From the NCBI GenBank assembly GCA_049999805.1, contig JBNGIO010005468.1, positions 1-23,101 on the forward strand: 23,101 bases of DNA, given 5' to 3'. This document shows positions 12,064 through 21,615 of this stretch, one piece after another (position 1 is the stretch's first letter; every line of letters begins with the position of its first letter). The notes beneath the pieces were generated by a model. It saw nothing but the letters and a program-made list of their open reading frames with translations. It was not told the DNA's origin and ran no database searches. This DNA comes from Folioceros fuciformis. Taxonomy: Eukaryota; Anthocerotophyta; Anthocerotopsida; Anthocerotales. Position numbers and translations under genes: made by a program.

Positions 12064-15000
12064 ATGGGTGACACTGCTAATCTACCGAGAGATGGATTCA
12101 GGGAGAAGGATAGATTTGGGGGGGCAGACTATGACATTTGGGTCATTAGAATGCGTGGAGCACTACAAAACAAGCTGTTGTGGGCATGGGCCAGTGGAAA
12201 AGAAAAGTTTCTTGCAGTCATAGGTACTCCAACTGCTACTAAGCAGAAGGCAATAGATTCCTGGACAATCAAGGATGAAGCAGCATAGTACCTTATCCGG
12301 AGTGGTCTGACGACTGACATGTTGAGACACACCTCTGGTTGCAAAACCTCAGCTGAGATATGGACGCGGCTTCAGGACCTGTACGCTGGAACAGATGACA
12401 CAACTCAAATGGCAGCACTTCGCAATATACAGAACTTAAGGATGAAAGAAGGAGAGTCTATTGAAAAACATCTAGTAGTCTTCAGAACTCTTATCTCCAA
12501 GTTTGAAAGTGCAGCACAGGAAAGTGTGAAGGATTCAGCACTGATCCTTCACTTCATGATGAGCCTCCCAGAATCTTGGTTACATTTCGTGACCTCCTAC
12601 AACACTTCGCAGCTGCAAGGGCAGAAGATAGCTAAAGCTGTAAATGTTACTCTCCCCAAACCGACATTTGCAGAATTTGTGGGAGCTCTTCTTCAAGAGG
12701 AAGCTGCAAGAGGACAATTCAAACGACCTGGTAAACAGCAAGCTTTGTACACCAACAACAAAGGACAGGGCAAAAAGCCCAACTTCAGAGGTAAACAGAA
12801 TACCTCAGGTGCTAGCAGCTCGCAAGGAGCTTCTACACAGAAGAAACCCAAGAAGGCTGGAAAGTGCCACTGGTGCCAAATTCCAGGCCATTGGGAAAGT
12901 GAGTGTCGAAAGAAGCAGTCCGGAGTACCTCGCAAGGAGGCAAACTCCACTTCTCAGACACACGTTGTGGTGACGAAACAAGGCTCATCTGCAACCCTTA
13001 CAGTAGGGACCAGGGAGTTTACTCATCCTTTTACTAATCCCACATGTCTGTCAATGAACACTCAAGGCAAACCCATCCTAGAGTGGTTCCTTGATACAGG
13101 TGCAACAGCGCACATCTATTTCGACTAAAACGCCTTCGTCACATACAGGTTAGTACGAGACAGATTTGTTTACCTAGGTGACGATAGCAGGCTTGTGTGT
13201 CCAGGCATTGGCACAGTCAAGCTTCCTGTCCCTTCAGGCATCACACTTCTACTCACAGATGTGTTCCACATGCCTGAAATGACAAGGAATCTCATTTCTG
13301 TAAGGAAAATGAATTTAGATAACAGTACACATATATTGTTTACTCCAACAGAATGTAGGATCTTAGATGCCTTTGATCATCGTAAGATCCTAGCCTATGG
13401 GTCGTTAGACACTGACCTGTTTAGGTTGCACACTCACATTAGCACTGCCACTGCCCATTTGGCTTCTAAGTCTCCAGAGATTGCTGAAAAGCAAGAAACA
13501 AAGGCTATGTTATGGCATGTTAGACTAGGTCATCCTCACAGCTCCAAGTTGCAAAAACTAGTTGTAAGTGACTTATATTTTGACGGGACGATTGGCAGCT
13601 TGCCCCCCTTACCTTTATGTGAAGCTTGTGTGCTGTCAAAATGCCATCAGGCTGCCTTTAAAAACAAGGCTCCTCACAAGGCTTCTAAAGTCCTTGAACT
13701 TGTGCACACTGACATATGTGGGCCACTCTCACAGCCCTCCATCGGAGGAGGCAGATATTTCCTCACATTCACAGACGACAAGACCAGATTTGTCATTGCT
13801 TATATCTTGAAAGCTAAAAGTGAGTGCTTCTCTCTGTTTAAAGAGTGCATGAAGCTTGCAGAGAGATGGACAATCAAACAGCTGAAAACCCTACGTTCAG
13901 ACAATGGCGGAGAATTCACATCAAATGAATTTCAGGCTTTTTGCAAAGACGAGGGTATTGGGAGACAACTTACAGTTGTTTATACGCCGCAGCAGAACAA
14001 TGTTGCTGAGCGCTTGAACCTGATGTTGCAGGAGATGGTTTCCTCTATGCTTCATCAAGCCTCATTGCCTCTCTCCTATTGGGCTGAAGCCCTTATGACA
14101 GCTGTGTATCTACGCAACAGATTACCTACAACTGTTGTGCTCGGACAGACCCCTTTTGAAGTTTTTTATGGCCGGAAACCAGCTATCCTTCATCTTCGGA
14201 CCTTCGGGTGTGTGGCATACGCCTTCATACCTAAAGCCAAGAGACCAAAGTTCGCTGCTAAAGCCAAGAAATTCCTCATGATAGGATACACTGAAGGTAT
14301 CAAGGCTTATAAGCTATACGACGTACCTCAGAACAAGGTGGTCTATGCACGCAGTGTGACCTTTGGTGAAGGTCGAACTTGGCAACAAGTGGGAGCTGTC
14401 CCCACAGAGGAGGCACTCGATTTCCCTACCCTGCCCGACATCACTGTTTTTCTAGGTCTCGCACTTGAGGAGGTTGCTCCTGCAGGGGGGGAAGAACAGC
14501 CAAATGATGATGATGAGCGAACAGCAGAGCAGGAGCAGGACTTGGATGCCGAACACATTGCTGACTTGCAGCACCAACCTCCTCACGATGCTGCTGAACC
14601 AGATCATCCACCTGACCTTTTACCTGCTCCCCATCCAGATTCTGACGAGGATGCTGATCCTCTTGATAGTGATGCATGAGGTGAACCTGAACAACCTTTG
14701 CAACCTGTCCTGCCTCCACAACCTGAGCGCCGTTATCCTGCAAGAGAAAGACGGGCACCGGATTATTATCAGTCACAGGACTTTCGCAAGCCAACAGCTA
14801 ATGTAGCAACTTCTCTGGACTTGGCAATTGAACCTCAATCCTATGAAGAAGCTCTTAGTCGTCCTGATGCTGCTGAGTGGAAGAAGGCAATACAATCTGA
14901 GTATGATTCCTTGATAAAAAATGGAACATGGGAACTTGCTAAGTTGCCTCCTGGACAAAAGGTGGTATCATGCAAGTGGGTGTTTAAACTAAAGGTAAAG

Positions 15001-16431
15001 GCAGACGGCACTTTCGACAGATACAAGGCATGACTTGTAGCTCGTGGTTTCTCACAAGTGCCTGGTCTTGATTACTTCGAGACATATGCTCGTGTCATGA
15101 AGCTGGCCACGTTTCGCATAATCTGTGCCCTGGCAGCACATCAAGACTACGAGTTAGACATGTTTGATGTAAAGACAGCATTTTTACATGGCAAGCTCGA
15201 CACGGAAATCTATATGCAGCAGCCTACAGGATACGAAGTAAAGGGCAAAGAGGACCATGTCTTACGCCTGATAAAGACTCTGTACGAGCTGAAACAATCA
15301 GCTCTTGAGTGGAATGCCGTCCTGGACGAAGAGCTGCGAGCATTGGGCTTCATCAAGTGTGTTTCAGATAGCAGCCTGTATGTCTACAGATATGGTGATG
15401 TGGTGTGCTACTTGGTAGTTTACGTGGATGACCTGATCCTTTCCTGCAATAGCCCCACATTCATCACCATAATCAACAAGTTGTTAGCAACCAAGTTTGA
15501 GATGACAAATCTTGGAGCTCTACAAAGCTGCCTGGGAGTTCTAATTCAAAGAGATAGGAAGAACAGATCCATCTCTCTTACTCAGCCTCGCTACTTACTT
15601 GAATGTGCAGAACAGCTTGGCCTGAAGGATGTGAAACCAATTGCTACCCCACTACCTTGTGGACTGAAGTTTAGCAAGTCCATGAGTCCTGAAACACAAA
15701 GTGAAAAAGACGAGATGAGGTAAGTCCCTTACAGGAAGGGCGTTGGCAAATTAATCTATGCAGCCAACACAACACGGCCTAATGTGGCCTACACAACAAG
15801 CGTACTCTCTCAATATCTTGAAAACCCTGGACAAACACACTAGACAGGAGTTAAGAGAGTTGTTAGGTACTTGAAAGGCGCATCAGACATAGGAATTAAG
15901 TTCAGATACATTCCTGGCGCGCCATTGGAGCTGGATGTGTACACCGACTTAGATTATGCAAGAGATATCGATACACGTAAGTCAGTTTCAGGGTATGTTG
16001 TAATGGTTGCAGGAGGACGAATTTGCTGGTCCAGTAAGAAGCAGCCCACTGTGGCTACATCCAGCACCGAGGCCGAATACCGTGTGCTTACAGCTGCAGC
16101 CAAGGAGATAGCTTGGTGTAAGTTAATGTTTAAAGAACTAGGGCTGCCACTTCCAACCTGCACCACAATCAAAACTAACAACCAGGGATCAATGAACTTG
16201 GCACAAAATCCTGTATTCCACTCTCGCACAAAGCACGTAGAAGTGGAGTATCACTTCATTCAAGACCTCATCAAGTCAGGACAGATCATGCTCGAGTATA
16301 TTCCCACCACAGACAATCCAGCAAATATTTTTACTAAGTCCCTCAGTAGGGACACACACAACAGGCATATGAAAAGCCTGGGTATGGGTAGTTCTGAAAG
16401 CTGTTCAGATACCCTATCTATAGACGCCTAG
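12064..16431 (+). pseudogene. Copia gag-pol polyprotein, six in-frame stops
   Basis: One continuous frame of 1456 codons from the ATG at 12064 to the TAG at 16429-16431, interrupted by stops at 12286 (TAG), 13126 (TAA), 14677 (TGA), 15031 (TGA), 15721 (TAA) and 15841 (TAG), with no frameshift. Order: Gag with a CX2CX4HX4C zinc knuckle (12865-12906); aspartic protease DTGA (13093); GAG-pre-integrase HHCC region (about 13510-13670); integrase with acidic triad codons at 13711, 13900 and 14008, the last two spaced as DD35E; acidic/Pro-rich linker (about 14470-14750); reverse transcriptase with YVDD at 15421-15432; RNase H from about 15940, first catalytic Asp at 15946. Catalytic motifs are still present, so decay is recent. 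The stops fall in Gag, protease, linker, RT and before RNase H, so no full polyprotein can be made. Confidence 0.95.
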
Positions 16432-16436
16432 CCTAG

Positions 16437-16446
16437 CAAGTGGGAG
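16437..16446 (+). promoter_or_regulatory. First (internal) polypurine tract
   Basis: CAAGTGGGAG lies 6 bp after the pol stop, where a compact copia element would normally have its plus-strand primer. The same ten bases recur at 17321-17330 directly before the 3' LTR. Confidence 0.7.
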
Positions 16447-16606
16447 CATAAACATCTCCAGGCCTTCTGATATTTATCTACTACTGGAGAAAGGTTTGTG
16501 CCCACATGGCATCACAGGGCTAGCTGAAACACACATTCAGAGGCGGTTCAGTGGATGAAGCCTATCGACAGACATAGCCGTGAACAATCTCTGCTATCCA
16601 GCTACT

Positions 16607-17260
16607 TCAACAAACGGCGGCAATTTCGAGATACTTACGGCTTCTCTCAAGCGGGAAGGGATCGTAGGTGCTGCCAACTCCAGGCTCGTCGCCAACAGTC
16701 CCAACAAAACCAATTTTTGCAAGCTTTTTCACCAACTGCTTGATCTCGTCGATCTCAAGTGGAAACATGCGAGGGCTTCTGGGAGGAACGTGGGTCAAAA
16801 AAAAAAGCAACTCCAGAACCTTGCTCCTGGTCATCTTCAGCAAGTCCTCGACCTCCTCACACTTCTTCTTCGTGTTGGCAAGATGGACAAGCAGGTTTCT
16901 GTCAGCTTGAGTGGGCCAGCCTTCTGGTCTCTTCGCCCGGTCAACAGCACACAGGGGAGAAGGGTCACACATTGCAGGACGCTCCTCCCGCGGCCTCTTG
17001 TTGTCCCTGCCGACACTGTTGCTCCGGGAAAACATGATGCTGAATACAGTCGCACCTGAAGTCACAGCGGCGCACAGAATTGCGGAAGCAAGAAGCCTGT
17101 TGAGCTCAGAGATGGTAAAGATGGCATAGTCCACTGGCGCCTGCACCCGGGCTTTGATAAGGCAACTCGAAACATCAGACTCCATTACGCCCCGATGTGC
17201 TCCAGCTACGCAAGCGTGTACATAGACAATGGGGAGCAATGCTGCAGATCGCGAGTCCAT
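16607..17260 (-). CDS. Antisense ORF between pol and 3' LTR, function unknown
   Basis: An ATG-started 217-codon ORF on the minus strand, in the segment bounded by the two polypurine tracts. I do not recognise the family. From the N-terminus: a neutral segment, a likely membrane or signal-anchor helix at about residues 54-77 (LLASAILCAAVTSGATVFSI), a basic stretch (SRSNSVGRDNKRPREERP), then a charged probably helical region (ANTKKKCEEVEDLLKM, DEIKQLVKKLAKIGF). The region is richer in GC than the LTRs. Overlapping + strand ORFs begin without ATG or are shorter. It may be a captured host fragment or an accessory antisense ORF like those reported in some Tat-type Ty3/gypsy elements such as Grande. 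A chance ORF cannot be excluded. Confidence 0.45.
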   Translation of the reverse strand: MDSRSAALLPIVYVHACVAGAHRGVMESDVSSCLIKARVQAPVDYAIFTISELNRLLASAILCAAVTSGATVFSIMFSRSNSVGRDNKRPREERPAMCDPSPLCAVDRAKRPEGWPTQADRNLLVHLANTKKKCEEVEDLLKMTRSKVLELLFFLTHVPPRSPRMFPLEIDEIKQLVKKLAKIGFVGTVGDEPGVGSTYDPFPLERSRKYLEIAAVC

Positions 17261-17320
17261 AGCTGAGACAATGGAACAAGTTCTCCGCTAAACTGAAGAC
17301 AACCCTTCCGCAATGATCAA

Positions 17321-17330
17321 CAAGTGGGAG
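17321..17330 (+). promoter_or_regulatory. Polypurine tract at the 3' LTR
   Basis: CAAGTGGGAG abuts the first base of the 3' LTR, the expected position of the plus-strand primer for reverse transcription. Confidence 0.9.
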
Positions 17331-17588
17331 TAATAGAAGATAGTGTGTTGAATCATTGCTTAGGGTTTCGTGTTATTATTCAGCACATATATAGTGTGTA
17401 TGTGCATGTAGTTTTTTATATAGCTACTTACCGTTTCGCTAGGGTTGTGTCTCTAGTTAAAGGTCATGCCTTTACATTTTCTAGATTAAGTCTAATTCTT
17501 TTCTTCATTAATATGTTTTTATGTTTATGAACAATATAATGTAATTACTCAATATGTAATTGATCTGCACCAATTCCATATTTCGTCA
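17331..17588 (+). repeat. 3' LTR
   Basis: 258 bp, begins TAATAG and ends CGTCA. It differs from the 5' LTR by five transitions and one T indel. Confidence 0.95.
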
Positions 17589-17593
17589 CCTAT
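17589..17593. repeat. Target site duplication CCTAT (3' copy)
   Basis: Matches 10518-10522. Confidence 0.93.
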
Positions 17594-18178
17594 TTCATTC
17601 TGCAAATGCCCAAGTTGTCTCTCTGTACCAGAAACCCTTGGAGTTGATGAGCAGTCTTGTGAACATGTTTTCCTCGGAGGGCAAGTGTGTGGTTGATGCA
17701 TGCGCAGGATCTGGCATTCTTCTTCAAAGTGCAATTCATAATGGAAGGCATGCCGTTGCAATTGATGTCAAACTTAAGTGCACTACTTATATTACACAAC
17801 GAGTTATTGGTATAGGTTCCTTGCTTGACTTTGTTGAAGAGATAACCATTAAACCCTTCACATGTGGACCATCCAAGTTATGGGCAAAAGAAGTATTTGG
17901 GGATAGCAGCTTTGAACGGAAAATGCATGTTTACAGTCTCCTAGGGAAGAAAGATGAGGTCTTCTCCCAGAGTGATGACAGGCCAATGGAGGACCTGCAC
18001 GCCATCACGGTGTGGGATGAAAATGGAATTATACTCCCCCCAAACAGTGGAAGACCCTCACTTTTTCGTGCTCGAGGTGGAAGGCAATGACTGTGGCAAT
18101 GCGGATGCTCAACGACTGAGAGAGTTAGATGTTGTAGTTGATTCTGAGGCCAACCATGATAACCCTGTTTTTGTCTAA
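17594..18178 (+). pseudogene. 3' part of a DNA methyltransferase-like gene split by the copia element
   Basis: The frame running out of the 3' LTR reads QKPLELMSSLVNMF and then CVVDACAGSGILLQSA with GRHAVAID. This matches the layout of N4-cytosine/N6-adenine DNA methyltransferases, where KP.EL precedes the SAM-binding motif (D...GSG) and a following strand ends in an acidic residue. The catalytic (D/N/S)PP(Y/W) motif is not seen in either flank. In the permuted class it would lie upstream, so it is lost or outside recognisable sequence. The frame stops at 18088-18090, but with one base less in the C run at 18036-18041 it would continue in the neighbouring frame to the TAA at 18176-18178 with an acidic tail (VEGNDCGNADAQRLRELD). 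So it has both an insertion and a probable 1-nt frameshift. The methyltransferase call rests on one motif region. Confidence 0.55.
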
Positions 18179-18328
18179 GTAGTTCATGATACACTTCGTT
18201 GTCATTTTGATATGCGCTTATTGACATTGACATAAACTTGCATTCGCATGTTTGGACTACGCGTTGTGTCAAAAACCCTTTAGGGTAAGTGACAAAAAGG
18301 TCTCTTGTATAAGAGAGTGCGCTGGTAG
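18179..18328. other. Short flank before the assembly gap
   Basis: No feature recognised. Confidence 0.4.
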
Positions 18329-18428
18329 NNNNNNNNNNNNNNNNNNNNNNNNNNNNNNNNNNNNNNNNNNNNNNNNNNNNNNNNNNNNNNNNNNNNNNNN
18401 NNNNNNNNNNNNNNNNNNNNNNNNNNNN
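18329..18428. other. Assembly gap, 100 N
   Basis: Exactly 100 N, the conventional placeholder for a gap of unknown size. Nothing can be said about what is missing, and distances across it are unreliable. Confidence 0.99.
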
Positions 18429-18841
18429 TGCCAAACGAGCTTTGTGGAATCCGACCGTTTCGATTAGACCTTGTTGCTTAGTAAGTCGGCAAACACAAAG
18501 AGCATTCATATCTTAAAAATAAAGAGATATCAGCTCTCAATCCCCCCCCTTTCACCAAGATACCTTCAGCTCTAAAAAAATTATCCATACTTTCAAGTCC
18601 ATGCTCCTTTCCCTCTCCCTCCCCAAGGATATTTTGTACAAGTTAGAATATGTTTTTATTTATCGTAAAAACTTCTAAACACACTCATAACGGTTTGCAA
18701 TGTAGCCAATGGTCATATTGCCCTCTAACCTCGCATATTAGCGGAAATAGTGTGTATCTTTTCATTTGCGTACATCATTGCACTTTACATTATTCCATGT
18801 CATTCACCTTCCTTAACCGAATATATCAACAAAGATTGCAT

Positions 18842-18897
18842 GAATTTTCAAAAAGTTGGGAGCATAATATTATGCCCTCTCACCTTTTGAAAATTAT
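18842..18897. repeat. Imperfect palindrome, arms of about 28 bp
   Basis: AATTTTCAAAA...GGGAGCATAAT on the left pairs with ATTATGCCCTCT...TTTTGAAAATT on the right, meeting at CATAATATTATG with no loop. There are a few mismatches and one indel in the middle of the arms. Confidence 0.8.
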
Positions 18898-19257
18898 GAG
18901 CTCGCACCAACATTTGGCATGTCATACCTTTTATTCATAACATGTCAAATGAAGTATCTCGTGGATCCACGCTTAGAAAGATTAAGATTGTCCATGCAAA
19001 TACTAAGCCTCATGTTCATGCATGTTAAAATTATCCACCCATAGCTACTCATGCCAAAGTATTACAATTATAAGTACGTAGAGTTTCTCACAATTGCTTC
19101 AATTTTATGCAAACCAAGTCATGTTTATTGGAGACACTAAGCATCTTAACATTCATGCTAAGTGAAATAGAGGAAGAAACAACAAGACTTATGGGGTACT
19201 TGCTGGTGGCTAATTTTGGGCTTAAGACGTAATGGTGGCTCAAAGCAATCCTCACAC

Positions 19258-19356
19258 ACTATGTTTGATGATGTCATTTGACAATCATGCATTATGTTCA
19301 ATGATGTTATTCGCCAATCATAAACTATGGCTGATGAAGCTATTCACAAACATAAA
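19258..19356. repeat. Three degenerate 33-bp tandem units
   Basis: Units start at 19258, 19291 and 19324 with the pattern A(C/T)TATG...GATGA(T/A)G...(T/A)CA(A/C)... and share roughly two thirds of positions. Confidence 0.55.
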
Positions 19357-20547
19357 TTGTAGTAATTTATACATGCCGAGGTGTGAACTTTCTTCTATTC
19401 TATTATAGTCGAAGCTTTTGAGCTTATAGAATATCACATTGAACATGTGTTCGGTCTAGTTCTCCTTGGTTGTAATATAGAAAACTCATGTTTGTAGTGT
19501 GCGCTATGATATTAGCAAGAATATGAGAAAGTATGGAAAGCCCTACTGTATCAGACTCCTTGATTCTATATTTTGGGCCTATGGGGTGTGAAAAGCTCCG
19601 ATGCCCAGGGCTCACGCTTCTGAGACATTGAGACCATATGACCTATAGGTTGTCATGCTTAAGTTTCTCCAACCACAATCGCAGCTGGACTTAAACAACA
19701 AAGGTGGATTTTCCAATGTGACAGTGAGTTTGATGAAAGCATTTTGGTCAAGTCAATTGATCCGCCAAGGGATAAGAAACAAATTATGTTTTGATCAAGC
19801 CCGTTATAAGCAAATCTACAAGTTGTTCTTTTACTTTGTAAGTTGGTAGGGACCTTAAATCCTACATGGGTGCATTGTTGTCACCGGGAAGCCCCCCAAA
19901 CCCAAAAATGTCTATTATTGCAGACATTATATGATGACGTGACATTCATAAGGTGCATTTTCCTTAACATTTTGTGGACTATTCTATCAAGATCTTCTTT
20001 GATCTAAATCAGTGTCGAAAGAACCCTTAAAGTGCAACACACAAAGACTAAAGAAAATGAGGAGCAACCTTGCATTGTTCCCAGGGCTTTCCATGGAGTC
20101 TCTAATGTCCGGCATGCCTACATAATGTATTGATGCCATAGAAGTGTGTTGATGCTTTGTCGGCATCAACAAGCGAAGGAATACACTGAATCTCTTAATT
20201 TGAAATTCTACGAACTCACAACTTTGTCATAGGGAATGGGGTCCTTTCATGATAGAAGACCTTAGGTCTTTTTGTGGCTTGTTGTTGTGGGTGTTCTCAA
20301 TTGTGAATTAGTACAAAGGGACCTTCCAACTTGAATTCGCACCCACTAAAACAGCCAAGGTAGAACCATCCAAATGAACTGCAAATAGTAAGTAGATCAT
20401 GGAATTGTTAATGTGGTTGTGGCTTTTGTGTTAGTTTGGAGTGAAAGGGGTGCATGCATGGTGGTAAGAAGTTGTGTGTTTGGTAAGCATGGTTTGCATC
20501 GAAAACATCTTAGCGTACAATAACACTTGGCTTGTCATTGGGTGTGC

Positions 20548-20571
20548 TTTTTTTTTTTTTTTTTTTTTTTT
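20548..20571. repeat. Poly-T tract, 24 T
   Basis: An uninterrupted run of 24 T. It could be the A-tail of a minus-strand retroposon, but no target duplication or element body was identified. Length is likely inexact in the assembly. Confidence 0.9.
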
Positions 20572-20640
20572 CTCTTCCAATAAGGTGTCCCCTCTAGATA
20601 GGGGGCTTTGGTTTGTTTTAACACCAAATAGACAGTAGTA

Positions 20641-20982
20641 GGGTGTGTCATGTGGCAAAAGAGGACAAATAGTAGTAGGGTATGTAGCGTGGCAAAAAAG
20701 GAGACAACTAGGGGGAAAAGAGGAGGGACAATAGTAGGGTGTGTAGTGGGGTAAAAGAGGAGAGAAAATAGTAGGGTGTGTAGTGTGGCAAAAGAGGAGG
20801 GACAACAGTAGGGTATGTAGTGTGTTAAAAAAGGACAGACAACAATAGAACGTGTAATGTGACAAAAGAGGATAGATAGTAGTAGGGTGTAGAGTGTGGC
20901 AAAAGAGGATAGATAGTAGTAGGGTATGTAGTATGGTAAAAGAGGATAGAAAGTAGTACGGTGTGTAGTGTGGCAAAGAGGA
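20641..20982. repeat. Minisatellite, 37-bp unit, nine copies
   Basis: The anchor GGGTRTGTAG (with variants) occurs at 20641, 20678, 20737, 20774, 20811, 20848, 20885, 20922 and 20959. Spacing is exactly 37 bp except between the second and third copies, where it is 59 (one unit plus 22 bp). Each unit carries GGCAAAAGAGGA. The purine bias keeps a minus-strand frame open for 184 codons, but it lacks an ATG and is a product of the repeat. Confidence 0.95.
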
Positions 20983-21615
20983 CACTCATTCTATCCTCTT
21001 TAATAGGTCATATCCTAGGCACTCCCAAATGCAGGCTGCTTAGCACCTTGTGACTCATACATGTTGTAGAGTGCCTTGTAACTCAAATTGAAATAAAATC
21101 CTAAAGAAAATAGTGAGAAAGAAGCCTTACAAGTGAAAATGAAACCAAATCCTAAAAGCTTGGAACGACACGACACTTCCACGACATTCTACTTATTACA
21201 TTAAAACATTAGATGATGTGCCAATTGGTTTTGACTAGTGTGTCACCCTGGTTTTGCATTTTGCATGCTTGGTATGTAACATACACCGCAGCCAAGGATA
21301 CTTTTGCATGTCTTATGGTGTGGTATTCCATGGTTTCCAAGTGGCGAATACTCTTTATTGAAAAGGGTGGGTAACCTGAACTGTTAATTGAGAGCACCCT
21401 AGGCATTATCCTTGGCATCATATTCCATATTTGGAATCAAATTAACGGAGTGAGAAATGCAGTGGAAGGAGGAACGAATGACTGACGTTGGGCTCCTCGT
21501 TCATCAAGCCAGCCAGCCAAGTCACCTGTCCTCGTTGCCTCCCAGCCTGCGTCCAGTTCGCGTCCTCGCCCGCTGAGATCCAGGTGCCGCACCTGCAAGT
21601 TCTCCCGCAGCAGAC
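20983..21615 (+). promoter_or_regulatory. Upstream region and 5' leader of the malate dehydrogenase gene
   Basis: AT-rich to about 21440, then GC-rich and C/T-rich up to the ATG, as expected for a leader. No clear TATA box or start site. The regulatory role is inferred from position. Confidence 0.35.

Larger units (their letters stand above)
10523..17588 (+). mobile_element. Complete but decayed Ty1/copia LTR retrotransposon
   Basis: A 7066-bp element: 5' LTR 10523-10779, tRNA-iMet primer site 10780-10792, leader, ORF1 11142-11903, gag-pol 12064-16431, first polypurine tract 16437-16446, antisense ORF 16607-17260, second polypurine tract 17321-17330, 3' LTR 17331-17588, target duplication CCTAT. 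Domain order protease, integrase, reverse transcriptase, RNase H is diagnostic of Ty1/copia. The LTRs differ by five transitions and one 1-bp indel, so the insertion is fairly recent. Gag-pol has six internal stops, so this copy is not autonomous. The extra ORF before gag and the antisense ORF after pol are unusual. Lineage within copia not assigned. Confidence 0.95.
18429..20547. other. AT-rich intergenic region, no gene seen
   Basis: Two kilobases of AT-rich sequence. Open frames stay below about 100 codons and none has a recognisable motif. It contains a quasi-palindrome (18842-18897) and three degenerate 33-bp units (19258-19356), listed separately. No tRNA or rRNA signature was seen. Confidence 0.5.

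Noticed and set aside
12064-16431. Stop-codon readthrough, reassigned code or RNA editing to express gag-pol
   Set aside because: Three different stop triplets are involved, the three host genes use the standard code, and pyrimidine editing in plants is organellar. Ordinary decay is simpler.
16580-17059. 159-codon + strand ORF in the retrotransposon 3' segment
   Set aside because: It starts with GTG and overlaps the longer ATG-started antisense ORF, which has more protein-like composition.
20431-20985. 184-codon minus-strand ORF
   Set aside because: It mostly lies inside the 37-bp minisatellite and poly-T tract, has no ATG, and its protein is simply the repeat read in rotating frames.
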